The position numbers and the translations under genes are program-made. Of a stretch of DNA of 64,000 nt, positions 19,374 through 29,188 are shown piece after piece. The notes beneath the pieces were generated by a model. The model was not told the origin of the DNA. It did not search any database and saw only the letters and a list, made by a program, of their open reading frames with translations. The stretch comes from JAWKZG01 sp041396125 (GTDB lineage Bacteria > Pseudomonadota > Gammaproteobacteria > Competibacterales > Competibacteraceae): assembly GCA_041396125.1 (NCBI GenBank), contig JAWKZG010000018.1, positions 1-64,000 on the forward strand, given 5' to 3'. Position 1 is the first letter of the stretch, and every line of letters begins with the position of its first letter.

Positions 19374-21308
19374 ATGACGGTACAATCCATTACAAGCCCG
19401 CAGCAAACAGACGCATCTGGTGCCTCGAAAAACAACCGGATACTGGTGCTGGTTTCAGCTCTGGCCATTGGTGGTATGGGGATCGCTGCATCCTGGTGGG
19501 GGTTTACACAGGAAGCCGAGCGCGAGCGGACAGCACAGGAAAACGCCTTGCACACCGCCGCCCTTACGCAGGCCAACAGTTTGCAGGCTCATCTGCAATC
19601 TTCGGTCAATATTCTGCCAATGCTGGGGCTGACGCTGGACGCTAAAATGCGAGGCAGTACCGACCCCACCGCCAGTCAGGACGCTTGGTTGCAGCACCGG
19701 CTTAACGACGATCAGGCGATGCAGGATTCGATACAGGCGGTCGGCGCCAACCTGTTCCAGCGTTATCCACAGTTACTCTCCCTGGGCTGGGCACCACGAG
19801 TTCACCCGGCTGACATTGAGGCTTATGAACAGGCTGTCCGTACTGCCGACAACCCCGAATTCAAGCTGACCGGCCTCGACAGTGAAGACTCGCGGCCACA
19901 GCCTGATATTCATATGGAAGTGTTTTTTCCACTGCGTAATATAGATTTTAGTGAGACTGCTGAAAATAATACTGGCTGGCTGCCGGTAGGTCAGGATTTA
20001 GCCCAACAGCCCGCCTGGCGGGATGCCATGATACGTGCCCAGGAAAGCGGCAAACTGGCCCTCACTACTTACGCCGATGACGAGCGTTCGCTGGTGCTGG
20101 CGTTCTATCCTTTATTTCAGGGTAAACAATTGCAGGGCTTTGTCCTTGCGACACTCGATCTTAATGGCCTGGTGACGGAAAGCGTACCGCAAAAAAAGGT
20201 GGCTTCCGCCTTGCAGATTTTCGATATGACCCGCTCACAGCGCGGTGCACTGGTGTATCCGACGGCTGCTGTTGCGCAAGAGCGCAGCGATACCACACAA
20301 GTGGAAGATATCGAAATTCAGAATCAGGGCCTGACGCTCAAAGTTTCATTTACGGCCGCGAGTTTGGGGTTGCAGCGTGAAACCCTGATAACCCCCTGGA
20401 TCATTCTGCTGGCAGGTCTGGCTCTTACCATTGCATTGGTTGGATTCATTGTTTCACTGATGCGGCAACGACAGCGGGTTGAAGCGCTGGCGAGTGCCCG
20501 TGCCATGGCGCTGTCGGTAGCGCAAGATCAGCTGGACGAATCGGAAGAGCTGCTGGTGCAATCGGAAAAAATGTCGGCGCTGGGGCGCATGATTGCCGGT
20601 GTTGCGCACGAGGTAAACACGCCTCTGGGTTTTGTTCGTTCTAATCTTGAATTAATGGGCGATTACGTTAAAGAGCTGCAAGACGGTTTTGAAAGTGAAA
20701 ATGCCGATGCTCTGAAAGCGTTTCATAGTCAGGGTAAAACCACTGATATGGCTGATATGGTCGACGAAAGTGTGGAAGGTATTTCCCGCATTAGTGAGTT
20801 AGTGCAAAGCCTGAAAGATTTTAGCCGTATGGATCGTCTGGAAGTGGATGCAGTGGACATTCATCGGTGTATCGACAGCACGCTGACAATAGCCCACAAC
20901 GTAGTCAAGAACAAAGCGGAAATCATTCGCGAATATGGCGTAGTGCCGAAAGTGCCTTGTGCCGCATCGCAGATCAATCAGGTCTTGCTCAATATTATTA
21001 CCAATGCGGCCCAGGCGATCGAAAACTTTGGTGTTATCACGGTATCGACCCGAGTAGTTGGTGACAATGTCGAGATTGCCATTAAAGATACCGGCAAAGG
21101 CATGCCAGAGAGAGTCAGAGCGAAGATTTTCGAACCGTTTTATACCACCAAGGATGTTGGTCAGGGTACCGGCCTGGGGCTATCGATTTCGGATAAAATC
21201 ATTCGTCAGCACAATGGTGAAATTACCGTGGATTCTGTCGAGGGTGTGGGTACCACGTTTACGATCCGTTTGCCCTTAAACCAGGCCACTTATCAGCAGG
21301 CGGCGTAA
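19374..21308 (+). CDS. CHASE-domain sensor histidine kinase
   Basis: A 644-residue inner-membrane kinase. A helix near residues 22-42 and another near 337-362 flank an extracytoplasmic CHASE domain (LFQRYPQLLSLGWAPRV; FYPLFQGKQLQGFVLATLDL). The cytoplasmic part has a short coiled coil, an H-box (MIAGVAHEVNTPLGFV, H412), N-box (NAAQAIEN), G1 (DTGKGMPE) and G2 (GTGLGLSI). There is no receiver domain, so it probably phosphorylates the upstream dual-receiver protein. A clear start follows AAGGGAG. Confidence 0.9.
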   Translation: MTVQSITSPQQTDASGASKNNRILVLVSALAIGGMGIAASWWGFTQEAERERTAQENALHTAALTQANSLQAHLQSSVNILPMLGLTLDAKMRGSTDPTASQDAWLQHRLNDDQAMQDSIQAVGANLFQRYPQLLSLGWAPRVHPADIEAYEQAVRTADNPEFKLTGLDSEDSRPQPDIHMEVFFPLRNIDFSETAENNTGWLPVGQDLAQQPAWRDAMIRAQESGKLALTTYADDERSLVLAFYPLFQGKQLQGFVLATLDLNGLVTESVPQKKVASALQIFDMTRSQRGALVYPTAAVAQERSDTTQVEDIEIQNQGLTLKVSFTAASLGLQRETLITPWIILLAGLALTIALVGFIVSLMRQRQRVEALASARAMALSVAQDQLDESEELLVQSEKMSALGRMIAGVAHEVNTPLGFVRSNLELMGDYVKELQDGFESENADALKAFHSQGKTTDMADMVDESVEGISRISELVQSLKDFSRMDRLEVDAVDIHRCIDSTLTIAHNVVKNKAEIIREYGVVPKVPCAASQINQVLLNIITNAAQAIENFGVITVSTRVVGDNVEIAIKDTGKGMPERVRAKIFEPFYTTKDVGQGTGLGLSISDKIIRQHNGEITVDSVEGVGTTFTIRLPLNQATYQQAA

Positions 21309-21623
21309 AAATACAGGAGCCGGGCGGTCAGGTAATGATCGCTCGCAAGCTTTGTGAATCATTCGTTTTAAATAAATAACAATAATTAAAAACTGCTGGA
21401 AAGGCAGCCAGCATCGGGATTGACCAGTTTATCCAGTCAACGACAACACTGAACGGGAGGCACGTATACCCTAATTTCAAAGTAATCAATGTCAATAAAA
21501 CGGCAGGTTTTCCAGGTTGAAACACTGAGAAAACATAAAATGGATTGACTGAATTACGGAAATTGCCGGGAAAGTGTGATGTATAAATATTGTCAAAGAA
21601 AAATGTAAAAAACAGGAAATGCG
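21309..21623. other. AT-rich intergenic region
   Basis: About 315 bases, AT-rich, between two genes on the same strand. I see no ORF, RNA gene or strong terminator. It probably holds the promoter of the downstream exported protein. Confidence 0.35.
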
Positions 21624-22930
21624 ATGAAAAAAAATATATTGAGTATTGGGCTGCTCTGTTTAAGTAGCAGCTTCTTTGCCGCGGGGCAGGCGGTAGCGCA
21701 GAATGTTATCACCGAATGGAATGAAACTGCACTGGATGCTATTCGGACTGCGCGGGCTGGAGCAGCCCCAGCACGACTGTATGCCATGGTCAATGTGGCG
21801 ATGTATGATGCGGTTAATGGCATCAAAAAAATAGACATTCTTGTGGCGCTGGCTATGATTATGCGTTGGTACCGCCCAACAGTTCCGCACCCGTCAGAGC
21901 CAGTGAAGAAGCGGCAGCTGCCGCAGCGGCGTATGAAGTGTTATCGGCGCTTTACCCAGCCGGGTCTGCTGATTATGCTGATCAGTTAGCGGATGATCTG
22001 GCCGACCTGGGCGGGCTGGGCAGGCCCAAAGTTGCTGATGGCTATGACTGGGGCGTGTTCGTGGGGCAGGAAGTGCTTGCTTTGCGTGCCAATGATGGTT
22101 CTTCCCCACAAGAGATTTTGCCAGGTGGCACTGCTCCTGGTCAGTTCCGGGCTGATTTCACGTCGGCTCAATACCGTAACATGGTGCCTTTCGGTATCTC
22201 TGACCCAACTCCCTATTTAAGCGATGGCCCCCCCGCGCTGGACAGCGAGGAGTACGCCGAGGCGTTCAATGAGATAAAGGTATTTGGTGAGAGAGGCAGC
22301 GAGGATGCTGATATTTCGAATCAAGAGGCCGAGGAACTTTTCCGGTTCTGGGCAGGTGGCGGTGGTTCCGCCCGGCCGCCGGGGGAATGGATCAAAATTG
22401 CCATTACTGTCGCCGAGCAGCGCAGAACCACAAAATCCATCAGCAAAACCGCACGTCTGTTCGCTTTGCTGGGCATGTCGATGGGCGATTCGGTTGTAGT
22501 TTCCTGGAATGATAAGTTTGATTATCAGGGCTGGCGTCCCGCTACAGCAATCCACAATGCTGATACCGACGGTAATCCGGATACGGTAGCCGATCCGGCC
22601 TGGACCCAGCGCAATGGCAGTATCGGCGGGTCGCCGGAACATACCTCCGGGCAGAGCACGTTTGCTGGTGCCGGCTCGACGGTGCTGGCACATTTTTATC
22701 ATCGGGATCATGTCCGTTTCAGCTTTGAGGGCGATGATTCAATTGCCGGCCCCCGCTCATTTCGCAGCTTTTCACAGGCAGCAGAAGAAGCCGGACGCGC
22801 ACGTATCTACGCAGGTATCCACTTTGAATTCAGCAATCAGGCTGGTCAGTCTGCCGGTCGTGGTTTGGCGAATGAAATTGTCAGAACACGCCTGAAAAAA
22901 TTGCGAGGTCATGGGCATAGTTGCCCCTAA
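21624..22930 (+). pseudogene. Vanadium haloperoxidase/PAP2-like exported protein, frameshifted
   Basis: Two frames form one ~435-residue protein with a signal peptide cleaved after about AVAQ. The N-terminal part (ARAGAAPARLYAMVNVAMYDAVNGI) and C-terminal blocks (WIKIAITVAEQ, RLFALLGMSMGDSVVVSWNDKFDYQGWRP in segments, GSPEHTSGQSTFAGA, YAGIHFEFSNQAG) fit bacterial vanadium-dependent haloperoxidase-like proteins. The frames join if one A is added to the seven-A run near 21832. The block that in PAP2-type enzymes reads SGH reads SGQ here, so catalysis may differ. A strong terminator follows. Confidence 0.8.
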
Positions 22931-22955
22931 TAGAGCCAACGCTGTTTTAAACCCG

Positions 22956-22996
22956 GCCCCTGGTTGGATATATACCCCTAATATCCAACCAGGGGC
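22956..22996 (+). terminator. Rho-independent terminator
   Basis: A 16-bp perfect stem (GCCCCTGGTTGGATAT and its complement) with a 9-base loop, followed by TTTAT, ends 66 bases after the haloperoxidase-like gene. The remaining ~275 bases up to the next gene are AT-rich and contain nothing I can name. Confidence 0.88.
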
Positions 22997-23272
22997 TTTA
23001 TCATTCCAGTATCTTTCTCCAAATTCTGTAACGTGCTGTATTTGCCGTTATACCGACTGCTTGCCTGTAAAAATATTTTAAATCGATAATGATTGAATAG
23101 ATTTTTACCTGCTTTTATAAAAACGATGCAGGCTGCCACGAAGTGAAATATTATTAATACCCTTTCCATCATAGCCGGTATCCTTTTACTATCATTCTTG
23201 TTTATCTGAAATCATATCTTTAAAATTTACCATCAGATTTTGATCTGAAATTATGCCCACGGGATTACCAAA

Positions 23273-23893
23273 ATGCGGAAAATCATACTTTTATTATTGG
23301 CTTCAGCTTATCTTTTCATAACATCCTGTGCGGTACCCGAGCCCACAGAGAGTGCCAAAGCCATGCCCGAGATGGCGATGCTGAGCGCGATTCAGCAAGG
23401 CGATAAAGTCATTTATATGCGGCATGCGAAAACCAATTCACAGAAAGATCAAAAACCACTGGATCTGTCGAATTGCGCGAAGCAGCGTAATTTAAGTGAG
23501 GAAGGCAAGGAACAGTCGCGCATGATCGGGGAAGCCTTTCGTACCTTGAATATTCCCGTGGGACAGGTATTGTCGAGTCCCTATTGCCGGGCTAAGGACA
23601 CTGCGCAGATCGCTTTCGGCCAGTATGAAATCAACAATGACTTGCGACATTTATCAGGTGTTCCGGAAGAGCAGAAGGCGGCTGTTATAGCGGCCGTTGA
23701 CAAACTGCTTCAACTCACACCAACGCCGGGTACCAATATTGTTCTTGTGTCGCACTCGCCTAATTTATCTGAAGCTACCGGTATCGTGCCGAGAGAATCT
23801 GCTAGCCTGCATATTTTTCAGCCGCGCCCGGGTGGTTATGAATATCTGGGAAAAATTAATCCGGATGAATGGCCAGCTCTGCTGAAAATGTAA
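23273..23893 (+). CDS. Histidine phosphatase family lipoprotein
   Basis: A 206-residue protein with a lipoprotein signal (LLLLASAYLFITSC; the Cys after ITS is the likely lipidation site) and a histidine phosphatase (phosphoglycerate mutase-like) domain. The catalytic block is YMRHAKTNS (RHA in place of RHG), with a second Arg in SSPYCRAKDTAQ and a second His in LVSHSPNL. It would act in the periplasm on an unknown phosphate ester. The cysteine-containing 'SSPYCRA' block is common in secreted members. Confidence 0.85.
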   Translation: MRKIILLLLASAYLFITSCAVPEPTESAKAMPEMAMLSAIQQGDKVIYMRHAKTNSQKDQKPLDLSNCAKQRNLSEEGKEQSRMIGEAFRTLNIPVGQVLSSPYCRAKDTAQIAFGQYEINNDLRHLSGVPEEQKAAVIAAVDKLLQLTPTPGTNIVLVSHSPNLSEATGIVPRESASLHIFQPRPGGYEYLGKINPDEWPALLKM

Positions 23894-23956
23894 GCTTCTG
23901 CTTTTGTGCCGCACTTGCTGTCTGGATGGCAGTTGGAAAACTCGTGTGGTGCAGGA

Positions 23957-24054
23957 GCAAAAATCCAGTGCGAATACTTTAAGCCTGACAAGCTGGATTT
24001 TGCATACACAAATCCCCTCCTAGATAGCGATAGACAATATTTCTGTCTATCGCT
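23957..24054 (+). terminator. Two consecutive hairpins after the phosphatase gene
   Basis: The first inverted repeat is GCAAAAATCCAG (23957-23968) with CTGGATTTTGC (23993-24003). The second is AGCGATAGAC (24026-24035) with GTCTATCGCT (24045-24054), a 10-bp stem with a 9-base loop. Either may terminate the phosphatase transcript. Confidence 0.6.
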
Positions 24055-24125
24055 CTACACGCTACTAACACTGACCGGAATACTCTGGTCGGTCGTTTCA
24101 AATGCATAAAATCAGGGCAGATTCT

Positions 24126-24347
24126 TTATCTATGCTGATAAATGATCAAACCCCCCACAATCTCCCGCAGCCGCTGCTGCGTAGCCGGTTCTTGTAGATA
24201 CGCCTGTGCAATATCGGTGAGGACACTGACGTTATCTATATCATCAAATCCTTTTTTCAGCGGCGTTTGAAAGCGGTAATAGTGTTCGCCCATGGCCTGT
24301 TGTGCAATGTAATCCACCGCTTTTGTTGAGCCATCGAGTAAGCGAAA
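24126..24347 (-). pseudogene. C-terminal fragment of a patatin-like phospholipase
   Basis: About 73 codons remain, beginning right after a stop codon and reading ALFRLLDGSTKAVDY, then GEHYYRFQTPLKKG, DDIDNVS and a helical tail. The YYRFQ ... DN pattern is the C-terminal region of patatin-like acyl hydrolases; the GXSXG serine and the Asp are missing. There is no start codon or ribosome binding site for a small gene. I treat it as a decayed remnant. Confidence 0.5.
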
Positions 24348-24449
24348 AAGCGCAGATCACATGGCACGCGAGAAGTGTAATCGCTATGTTTCGCTCACCG
24401 AGATCCTGCTAAATTTTTTGCGGATTTGCCGCTGACACCCAATGACAGC

Positions 24450-24676
24450 TTCGCTTAAGCCCGACTGCAGTCATTGGCGATTTTGGGTGGACAATATGCC
24501 GTTGCGGAGGCTGGTGGAAAGGGATGTGAATCAAGCACTGCCCGGCTCTAATGCGGCCGTGATCGCTCTTATCACCAGCGTGCGCAAATAGCCGGATTGC
24601 GCAGTTACCTGATCACCGACAGCGGTTACGATGCGGTACTCGATCTGCTATTGGAGGAAGGTGAACAGCTACTGTA
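24450..24676 (+). pseudogene. Short ORF remnants of unknown origin
   Basis: Two broken reading stretches follow each other in different frames: one reads HWRFWVDNMPLRRLVERDVN and ends at the TAG near 24590, the other reads AQIAGLRSYLITDSGYDAVL and ends at the TAA near 24676. Neither has a proper start. With the patatin fragment they form a gene graveyard between 24.1 and 24.86 kb. I do not recognise the parent family. Confidence 0.3.
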
Positions 24677-24865
24677 AATGCACTGGATCTCGCTGAATTC
24701 TTTTGAAGAAGATATCAAGAGTGTCTGGCGAGACCGGAATGTGGGGTCATGCCTGATACTATGGCGCTGTGTAAACATAACCCAACAGAACAGGTGCCCG
24801 GCTCGCTGGCTGGCGCGATTTTTACAGCACTACGTACGGCAGGAACAGTGGTACGGGCGGTATAG

Positions 24866-25573
24866 TTAAGCGGATTCGGTTTGTTTTGCCGCAGTAACGA
24901 CGGCATGTACCAATACTTCCAGGGTATCTACTATCGGCACCCCGGTTTGCGGCACCGCCAGGGTTGAAAGCTCGGTGCAGGCGATTAGCAATGCATCAGC
25001 TCCGGCCGTAACCAGTCGTTGAGCAACTGCGTTATAGGCCGCAATCCGGGCGTCGCTAACCCGTCCGGCTTTCACGTCCCGGATCAAATCCAGCACCACG
25101 GTTTGATCAGCCTCGGGCGGATATATTACGGTCAGGTCATGAGCCGGAAACTGGCGGTCAAATAATCCGACAAGCCGCACTGCTGGCGACGCCAACATGC
25201 CAATACGGCGCAAAGGCGGAGCGTGCGCAACCAGTCGGGTTGCTGTCAGCTCGACTACATCAAGTACCGGGACAGTGACCGCTGCCTGTACCACAGGCAG
25301 ATAATGGTGCGCCGTATTGCAGGGGATGACCAATATCTCGGCCCCGGCAGTTTCCAGCCCACGGGCCATAGCGGCTAAAACCGGCCCCGGATCATCTCCG
25401 TCGCCTTCGATCAGGGCTTTGATCCGAGAGGGAACCTTAGGGTTATTATCCACGATCATTCGGATGTGATCTGCATCGTCAGTGGCTGGAGTCGCCGCGA
25501 TGATACGGCGCATCAATTCGACGGTCGCCTCCGGCCCCATACCGCCAAGTACTCCGATAACTTTGTCACGCAT
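24866..25573 (-). CDS. Aspartate/glutamate racemase family protein
   Basis: A 235-residue cofactor-independent amino acid racemase. It opens with IGVLGGMGPEATVELMRRI, and the two catalytic cysteines lie in VIPCNTAHHY and LIACTELS. The pattern fits the aspartate racemase/YgeA branch, and the substrate could be Asp, Glu or a hydantoin-like compound. It is divergent from the AraC regulator about 400 bases away. The start is ATG 25573 with AAGGACA upstream. Confidence 0.88.
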   Translation of the reverse strand: MRDKVIGVLGGMGPEATVELMRRIIAATPATDDADHIRMIVDNNPKVPSRIKALIEGDGDDPGPVLAAMARGLETAGAEILVIPCNTAHHYLPVVQAAVTVPVLDVVELTATRLVAHAPPLRRIGMLASPAVRLVGLFDRQFPAHDLTVIYPPEADQTVVLDLIRDVKAGRVSDARIAAYNAVAQRLVTAGADALLIACTELSTLAVPQTGVPIVDTLEVLVHAVVTAAKQTESA

Positions 25574-25971
25574 TCAGACGTGTCCTTTCAAAATACCAGT
25601 TTGCGCGCTCCACAGAGCGCATAGAAAATCGAAAGCGTACGCATGCGCTGCAAAATAAAATGATGCTCACGATTATTGTTGAGATTTGCAGGGGCTGCGT
25701 CGCCGACAGTGCTCTATTGTTGATCGCCTGGACGAACTTGCCTTCGGCGATGGTGGCTTGAATCGGTGCCGGGTTACCTATGTGACCGATAATGCTATTT
25801 TAGCCCGGCTTTGTGCGTTTTTGTTGAAATGTGATGTATCAAAAAGGGTGAGTAGTCAAATCTGTAATTCAGCATAAATGTCGCACTCGAGTTCGACTTT
25901 ATTAATCAGCAAACCGATGACCGTATCGTGCAAGCGGTTGAGAAAACCTGAGCACAACGGGAGAAACCCAG
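25574..25971. other. Divergent intergenic region
   Basis: About 400 bases between divergent genes. A 63-codon ORF inside (25686-25877) has no ribosome site or family resemblance and I do not call it. The region probably contains promoters for the racemase and the AraC regulator. Confidence 0.35.
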
Positions 25972-26862
25972 GTGGTCACGAAAGCACACGAAATAATTCC
26001 AAACGTCGAATATCAGCCCCAGCGCGAGTCGAGCGCGGGCGTTGAGCTATGCTCCCTTGAGTCGCTCTATAGCAGATCGCACGGGCTCGATTTTGATCCT
26101 TTTGCGCCGCACCGGGTCCAGTTTCATCACTTGCTCTATATTGCAGAGGGGATGGGCACACACTTCGTTGATTTCAATCGACATGACTATCAGACCGGTA
26201 CGTTTGTTTGGGTCAGCAAAAATCAGATCCATGCGTTTGATCGCCAGAATCGACCTGCTGGCGTGATGATCCTCTTCACACAGGATTTTCTGGATTCAAT
26301 ACACACCAGCATGCGGGTGCCGACATCCGCTACCGGTTTTCATCTGGTGGGCAGCTCGCCGGTGATGGGTGTGCACGGTGAGTTGAAAGACAGCTGCGAA
26401 GCCCTGTTATCGGAAATAACCCGAGTGACGGGCAGAGCGCCACATGATCGGCTGATTCTGCAACTGCTCCTCGCCTGTTTATTCCTGAAATTGCGTCAAC
26501 AGGACAGAGCGCTTCACGAGACGCCTGTCAACGAAGCAAGACATCAGCAGTTGCAGCGATTCATGTCGCTGATTGAGGCCAGTTTTCACACCACGAAAGA
26601 TGCGGCAGCCTACGCACAAATGATGGGTGTCACATACAAGACCCTGAATGTGATTTGCAAAAAGAGTGTTCGCAAAACACCTAAACAGCTCATCGACGCG
26701 CATACGATCCTGGAAGCAAAACGCAGGCTGGCAATTGATAACATCCAGATCTCGCAACTGGCCTATGAGCTGGGATTCCAGGAGGTCACCAACTTCGTCA
26801 AATACTTTAAAAAGCATACGGCTGAGACACCGAGTCAGTTCCAGCGTCGCTTGTCCGGTTAG
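25972..26862 (+). CDS. AraC family transcriptional regulator
   Basis: A 296-residue regulator with an N-terminal cupin-like sensing domain (RVQFHHLLYIAEGMGTHFVD; GTFVWVSKNQIHAFDR) and a C-terminal pair of helix-turn-helix motifs (AAAYAQMMGVTYKTLNVICKK; ISQLAYELGFQEVTNFVKYFKKH). The GTG start at 25972 follows GGGAG. It lies 100 bases upstream of two genes on the same strand, which it probably controls. Confidence 0.88.
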   Translation: MVTKAHEIIPNVEYQPQRESSAGVELCSLESLYSRSHGLDFDPFAPHRVQFHHLLYIAEGMGTHFVDFNRHDYQTGTFVWVSKNQIHAFDRQNRPAGVMILFTQDFLDSIHTSMRVPTSATGFHLVGSSPVMGVHGELKDSCEALLSEITRVTGRAPHDRLILQLLLACLFLKLRQQDRALHETPVNEARHQQLQRFMSLIEASFHTTKDAAAYAQMMGVTYKTLNVICKKSVRKTPKQLIDAHTILEAKRRLAIDNIQISQLAYELGFQEVTNFVKYFKKHTAETPSQFQRRLSG

Positions 26863-26964
26863 AGATTTACCCTAATCCGGCAGTGCTTGACCTTTTCCCG
26901 CACTCAGCATTGGCGCGATCATCCTGCTTCACCAACACACAGCCAGGAAAATGGAGACTCTCAC

Positions 26965-27805
26965 ATGAAGCTCACCCCCGCAGCCTTGCCGTCACTCTTG
27001 CCGCCACCCTCACTGCATCGGTCGCTTTTGCCGAAGACGATGGCAAAGCAGTCGCAACCGTCGCCATGCAAGCAATGTTTGTCGATTTCGATACCGTTGC
27101 CACGACCGGGCTACTGGCCGAAAATTACCTCCAGCACAATCCCGCTGTGCCTACCGGCGCTGCGCCGATTATCGGATTTCTCCCTGCATTGAAGGACAGC
27201 GGAATCAAGCTGACAACCCATCGGCTGATTGCCGAAGGCGATCTCGTCGTTGCCCACAATCTGTATGAAAACGCTCAGGCCTTTGGCGGTGACACGCTGG
27301 TCGCTTTCGACGTCTTCCGTATCGAGAACGGCAAACTGGCCGAGCATTGGGATAATCTGGCATCGCTGGCCGGGCCAAATCCCTCAGGCCGGACCCAACT
27401 CGACGGGCCGACCGATATTACCGACCTTGACAAGACAGCGGCCAACAAAGCACTCGTCACCGGTTTCGTCGAGACAATCCTGATGAAAGGTGAGGTCGAG
27501 CGGATCACCGATTTCATCTCGACCGGGGCCTATCTGCAGCACAATACCGGCATTGCCGATGGTCTGGACGGTCTGGGTGCAGCGCTTGCAGCGATGGCGG
27601 AGCAGGGGCTAAGCATGGTTTACTCGGACCTGCATATCGCGGTGGCCGAGGGCAATTTCGTTTTTACGGCGTCCGGGGTACGCTGGGTGACACGCCGACC
27701 GCGTTTTTCGATCTGTTTCGGGTCGAAGAGGGCAAGATCGTTGAGCATTGGGATGTCGTTGCATCAATCCCCGACCAGATGGCCCACAACAACGGCAAGT
27801 TCTGA
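26965..27805 (+). pseudogene. SnoaL/NTF2-like exported protein, two frame changes
   Basis: A ~280-residue protein with a signal peptide (LAVTLAATLTASVAFA) and two related SnoaL-like halves, each with LQHN, an 'EGDLV/EGNFV' strand and a closing AEHWDN or VEHWDV. This resembles predicted SnoaL-like aldol-condensation proteins. ATG 26965 reaches the main frame if one C is added to CCCCC near 26978. The last ~40 residues (TLGDTPTAFFDLFRVEEGK) need one extra G in TCCGGGGTA near 27676, ending at TGA 27805. It is followed 43 bases later by the NmrA-like gene. Confidence 0.75.
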
Positions 27806-27847
27806 TCCGACAACAGACAGCCAGACATACATACAGAGATTGATACC

Positions 27848-28687
27848 ATGACCAAGCAGAGAATCGCAGTAACCGGTGCCACCGGCACACTGGGCGGCAA
27901 TGTTGCCCGCCAACTGGATGCCCGTGATATTCCGACCCGTCTGATCGTGCGGGACCCGACCCGGGCACCGAAGCTGCAACATGCCGAGGTGGCGGTTGCC
28001 AGTTATACCGACCACGAGGCGCTGGTGGCGGCGCTGCAAGGCATTGGTACGGTGTTTTTCGTGTCTGGCTTTGAGGCGGCGGACCGGCTCGATCAGCACA
28101 AGGCGGCCATCGACGCTTTCGCCGAGGCCGGTGTGCAGCGCGTGGTCTATACCTCCTTCGTGAATTGTTCTGCGGATTCGACCTTTACCTTTGCCCGTGA
28201 CCACTATCACACCGAGCAGTATATGGCAGCCAAGGGTTTGTCTTTTGCTGCGCTGCGCGACAATTTCTACGCCGACATGGTGCCGCTGCTGGTCACGGAT
28301 GGCGAGATTCGCGGTCCTGCAGGGGAAGGGCGTTTCGCACCGGTTGCCCGTACCGATGTCGCTGCTGTCGCTGTCGCCATGCTGACCGACCCCGCCGTGC
28401 CGACCGGGAAATTCAATATCACCGGGCCGGAACTTGTGACGATGGCGCAGGCGGCAGCGTTGCTTACTGAGGTCACTGGACAAACGGTGACTTACCGCAA
28501 CGAAACGCTGGCAGAAGCCTATGCCTCACGGGCTGGCTTTGATGTCCCGCAATTCGAGATCGACGGCTGGGTCACAAGCTACAGCGGCATCGCCGCCGGC
28601 GAGTTTGAGGTTCTGAGTGACACCGTCGAACGTTTCACCGGGCAGCCGCCGATGACACTGAAGACCTTTCTGGCAAGCCGGCGCTGA
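27848..28687 (+). CDS. NmrA-like NAD(P)-binding oxidoreductase
   Basis: A 279-residue atypical short-chain dehydrogenase. The Rossmann loop is VTGATGTLGGNVARQL, followed by LIVRDPTRAP and VVYTSFVN. It lacks the classical YxxxK pair, as is usual in NmrA/azoreductase-like members (QOR2 type), which act as redox sensors or quinone reductases. With the AraC regulator and SnoaL-like gene it forms a three-gene unit, possibly dealing with a xenobiotic or reactive carbonyl. Substrate unknown. Confidence 0.85.
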   Translation: MTKQRIAVTGATGTLGGNVARQLDARDIPTRLIVRDPTRAPKLQHAEVAVASYTDHEALVAALQGIGTVFFVSGFEAADRLDQHKAAIDAFAEAGVQRVVYTSFVNCSADSTFTFARDHYHTEQYMAAKGLSFAALRDNFYADMVPLLVTDGEIRGPAGEGRFAPVARTDVAAVAVAMLTDPAVPTGKFNITGPELVTMAQAAALLTEVTGQTVTYRNETLAEAYASRAGFDVPQFEIDGWVTSYSGIAAGEFEVLSDTVERFTGQPPMTLKTFLASRR

Positions 28688-28812
28688 ATTCGTCCTCGGT
28701 TTCGGCCGCTGCTTCGGACGCGCCGTAGACCTTATCGAGATTAGCGGTTGTCTCGTCGGGGGATGACAATACTTTATTTTTTTCGGGCCGCAGTAAAAGG
28801 GCTGCAATGAGA

Positions 28813-29130
28813 TTAAGCGGAAACGTATCGCGCCAAATCGGCCAGCGTAAGCTTGCAGTTTTTGGCAATGCTCGGGTCAGGCTGCCAGCCTTTCTGTTTG
28901 AGAAAAGTATCGCAATGGATCAGCATGGTGCCAAATACCTCCATGAGAATGGCCGACCCGACCGGCCCTAAATGCTGACCGTTGCCTTGTACCCCACCTT
29001 CGCGCATCAGGTAGAAAAATAGCGGCGTATGTTGGTCTATCTTGCACGGCAAGTCTGCGACGCAGGCCCAACCCGGAATAGCGTCGAACTGAAGATCTTG
29101 TCACTCAGTGCCTGTGCCGCCCGCTGTCCA
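28813..29130 (-). pseudogene. C-terminal remnant of a haem peroxidase
   Basis: The intact stretch reads IPGWACVADLPCKID, then TPLFFYLMREGGVQGNG and HLGPVGSAILMEVFG, ending with LTLADLARYVSA. The LREGG...HLGPVGGRIVAEV type block closes many animal-type haem peroxidases in bacteria. Upstream (higher coordinates) the frame meets a stop near 29103, and the haem-binding region is not present. It looks like a decayed 3' end. Confidence 0.5.
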
Positions 29131-29188
29131 CTGGGCAAACCTAGAACTGAAGGATTAAGAATCGAGTTCTGCAAACAGACTCACCGCA

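Noticed and set aside
23906..24109. 67-codon ORF after the phosphatase gene
   Set aside because: It spans two hairpin terminators and has no ribosome site.
24678..24869. 63-codon ORF in the remnant region
   Set aside because: No recognisable motif or start signal; lies in decayed sequence.
25686..25877. 63-codon ORF upstream of the AraC gene
   Set aside because: No start signal, no family resemblance, and it overlaps a likely promoter region.
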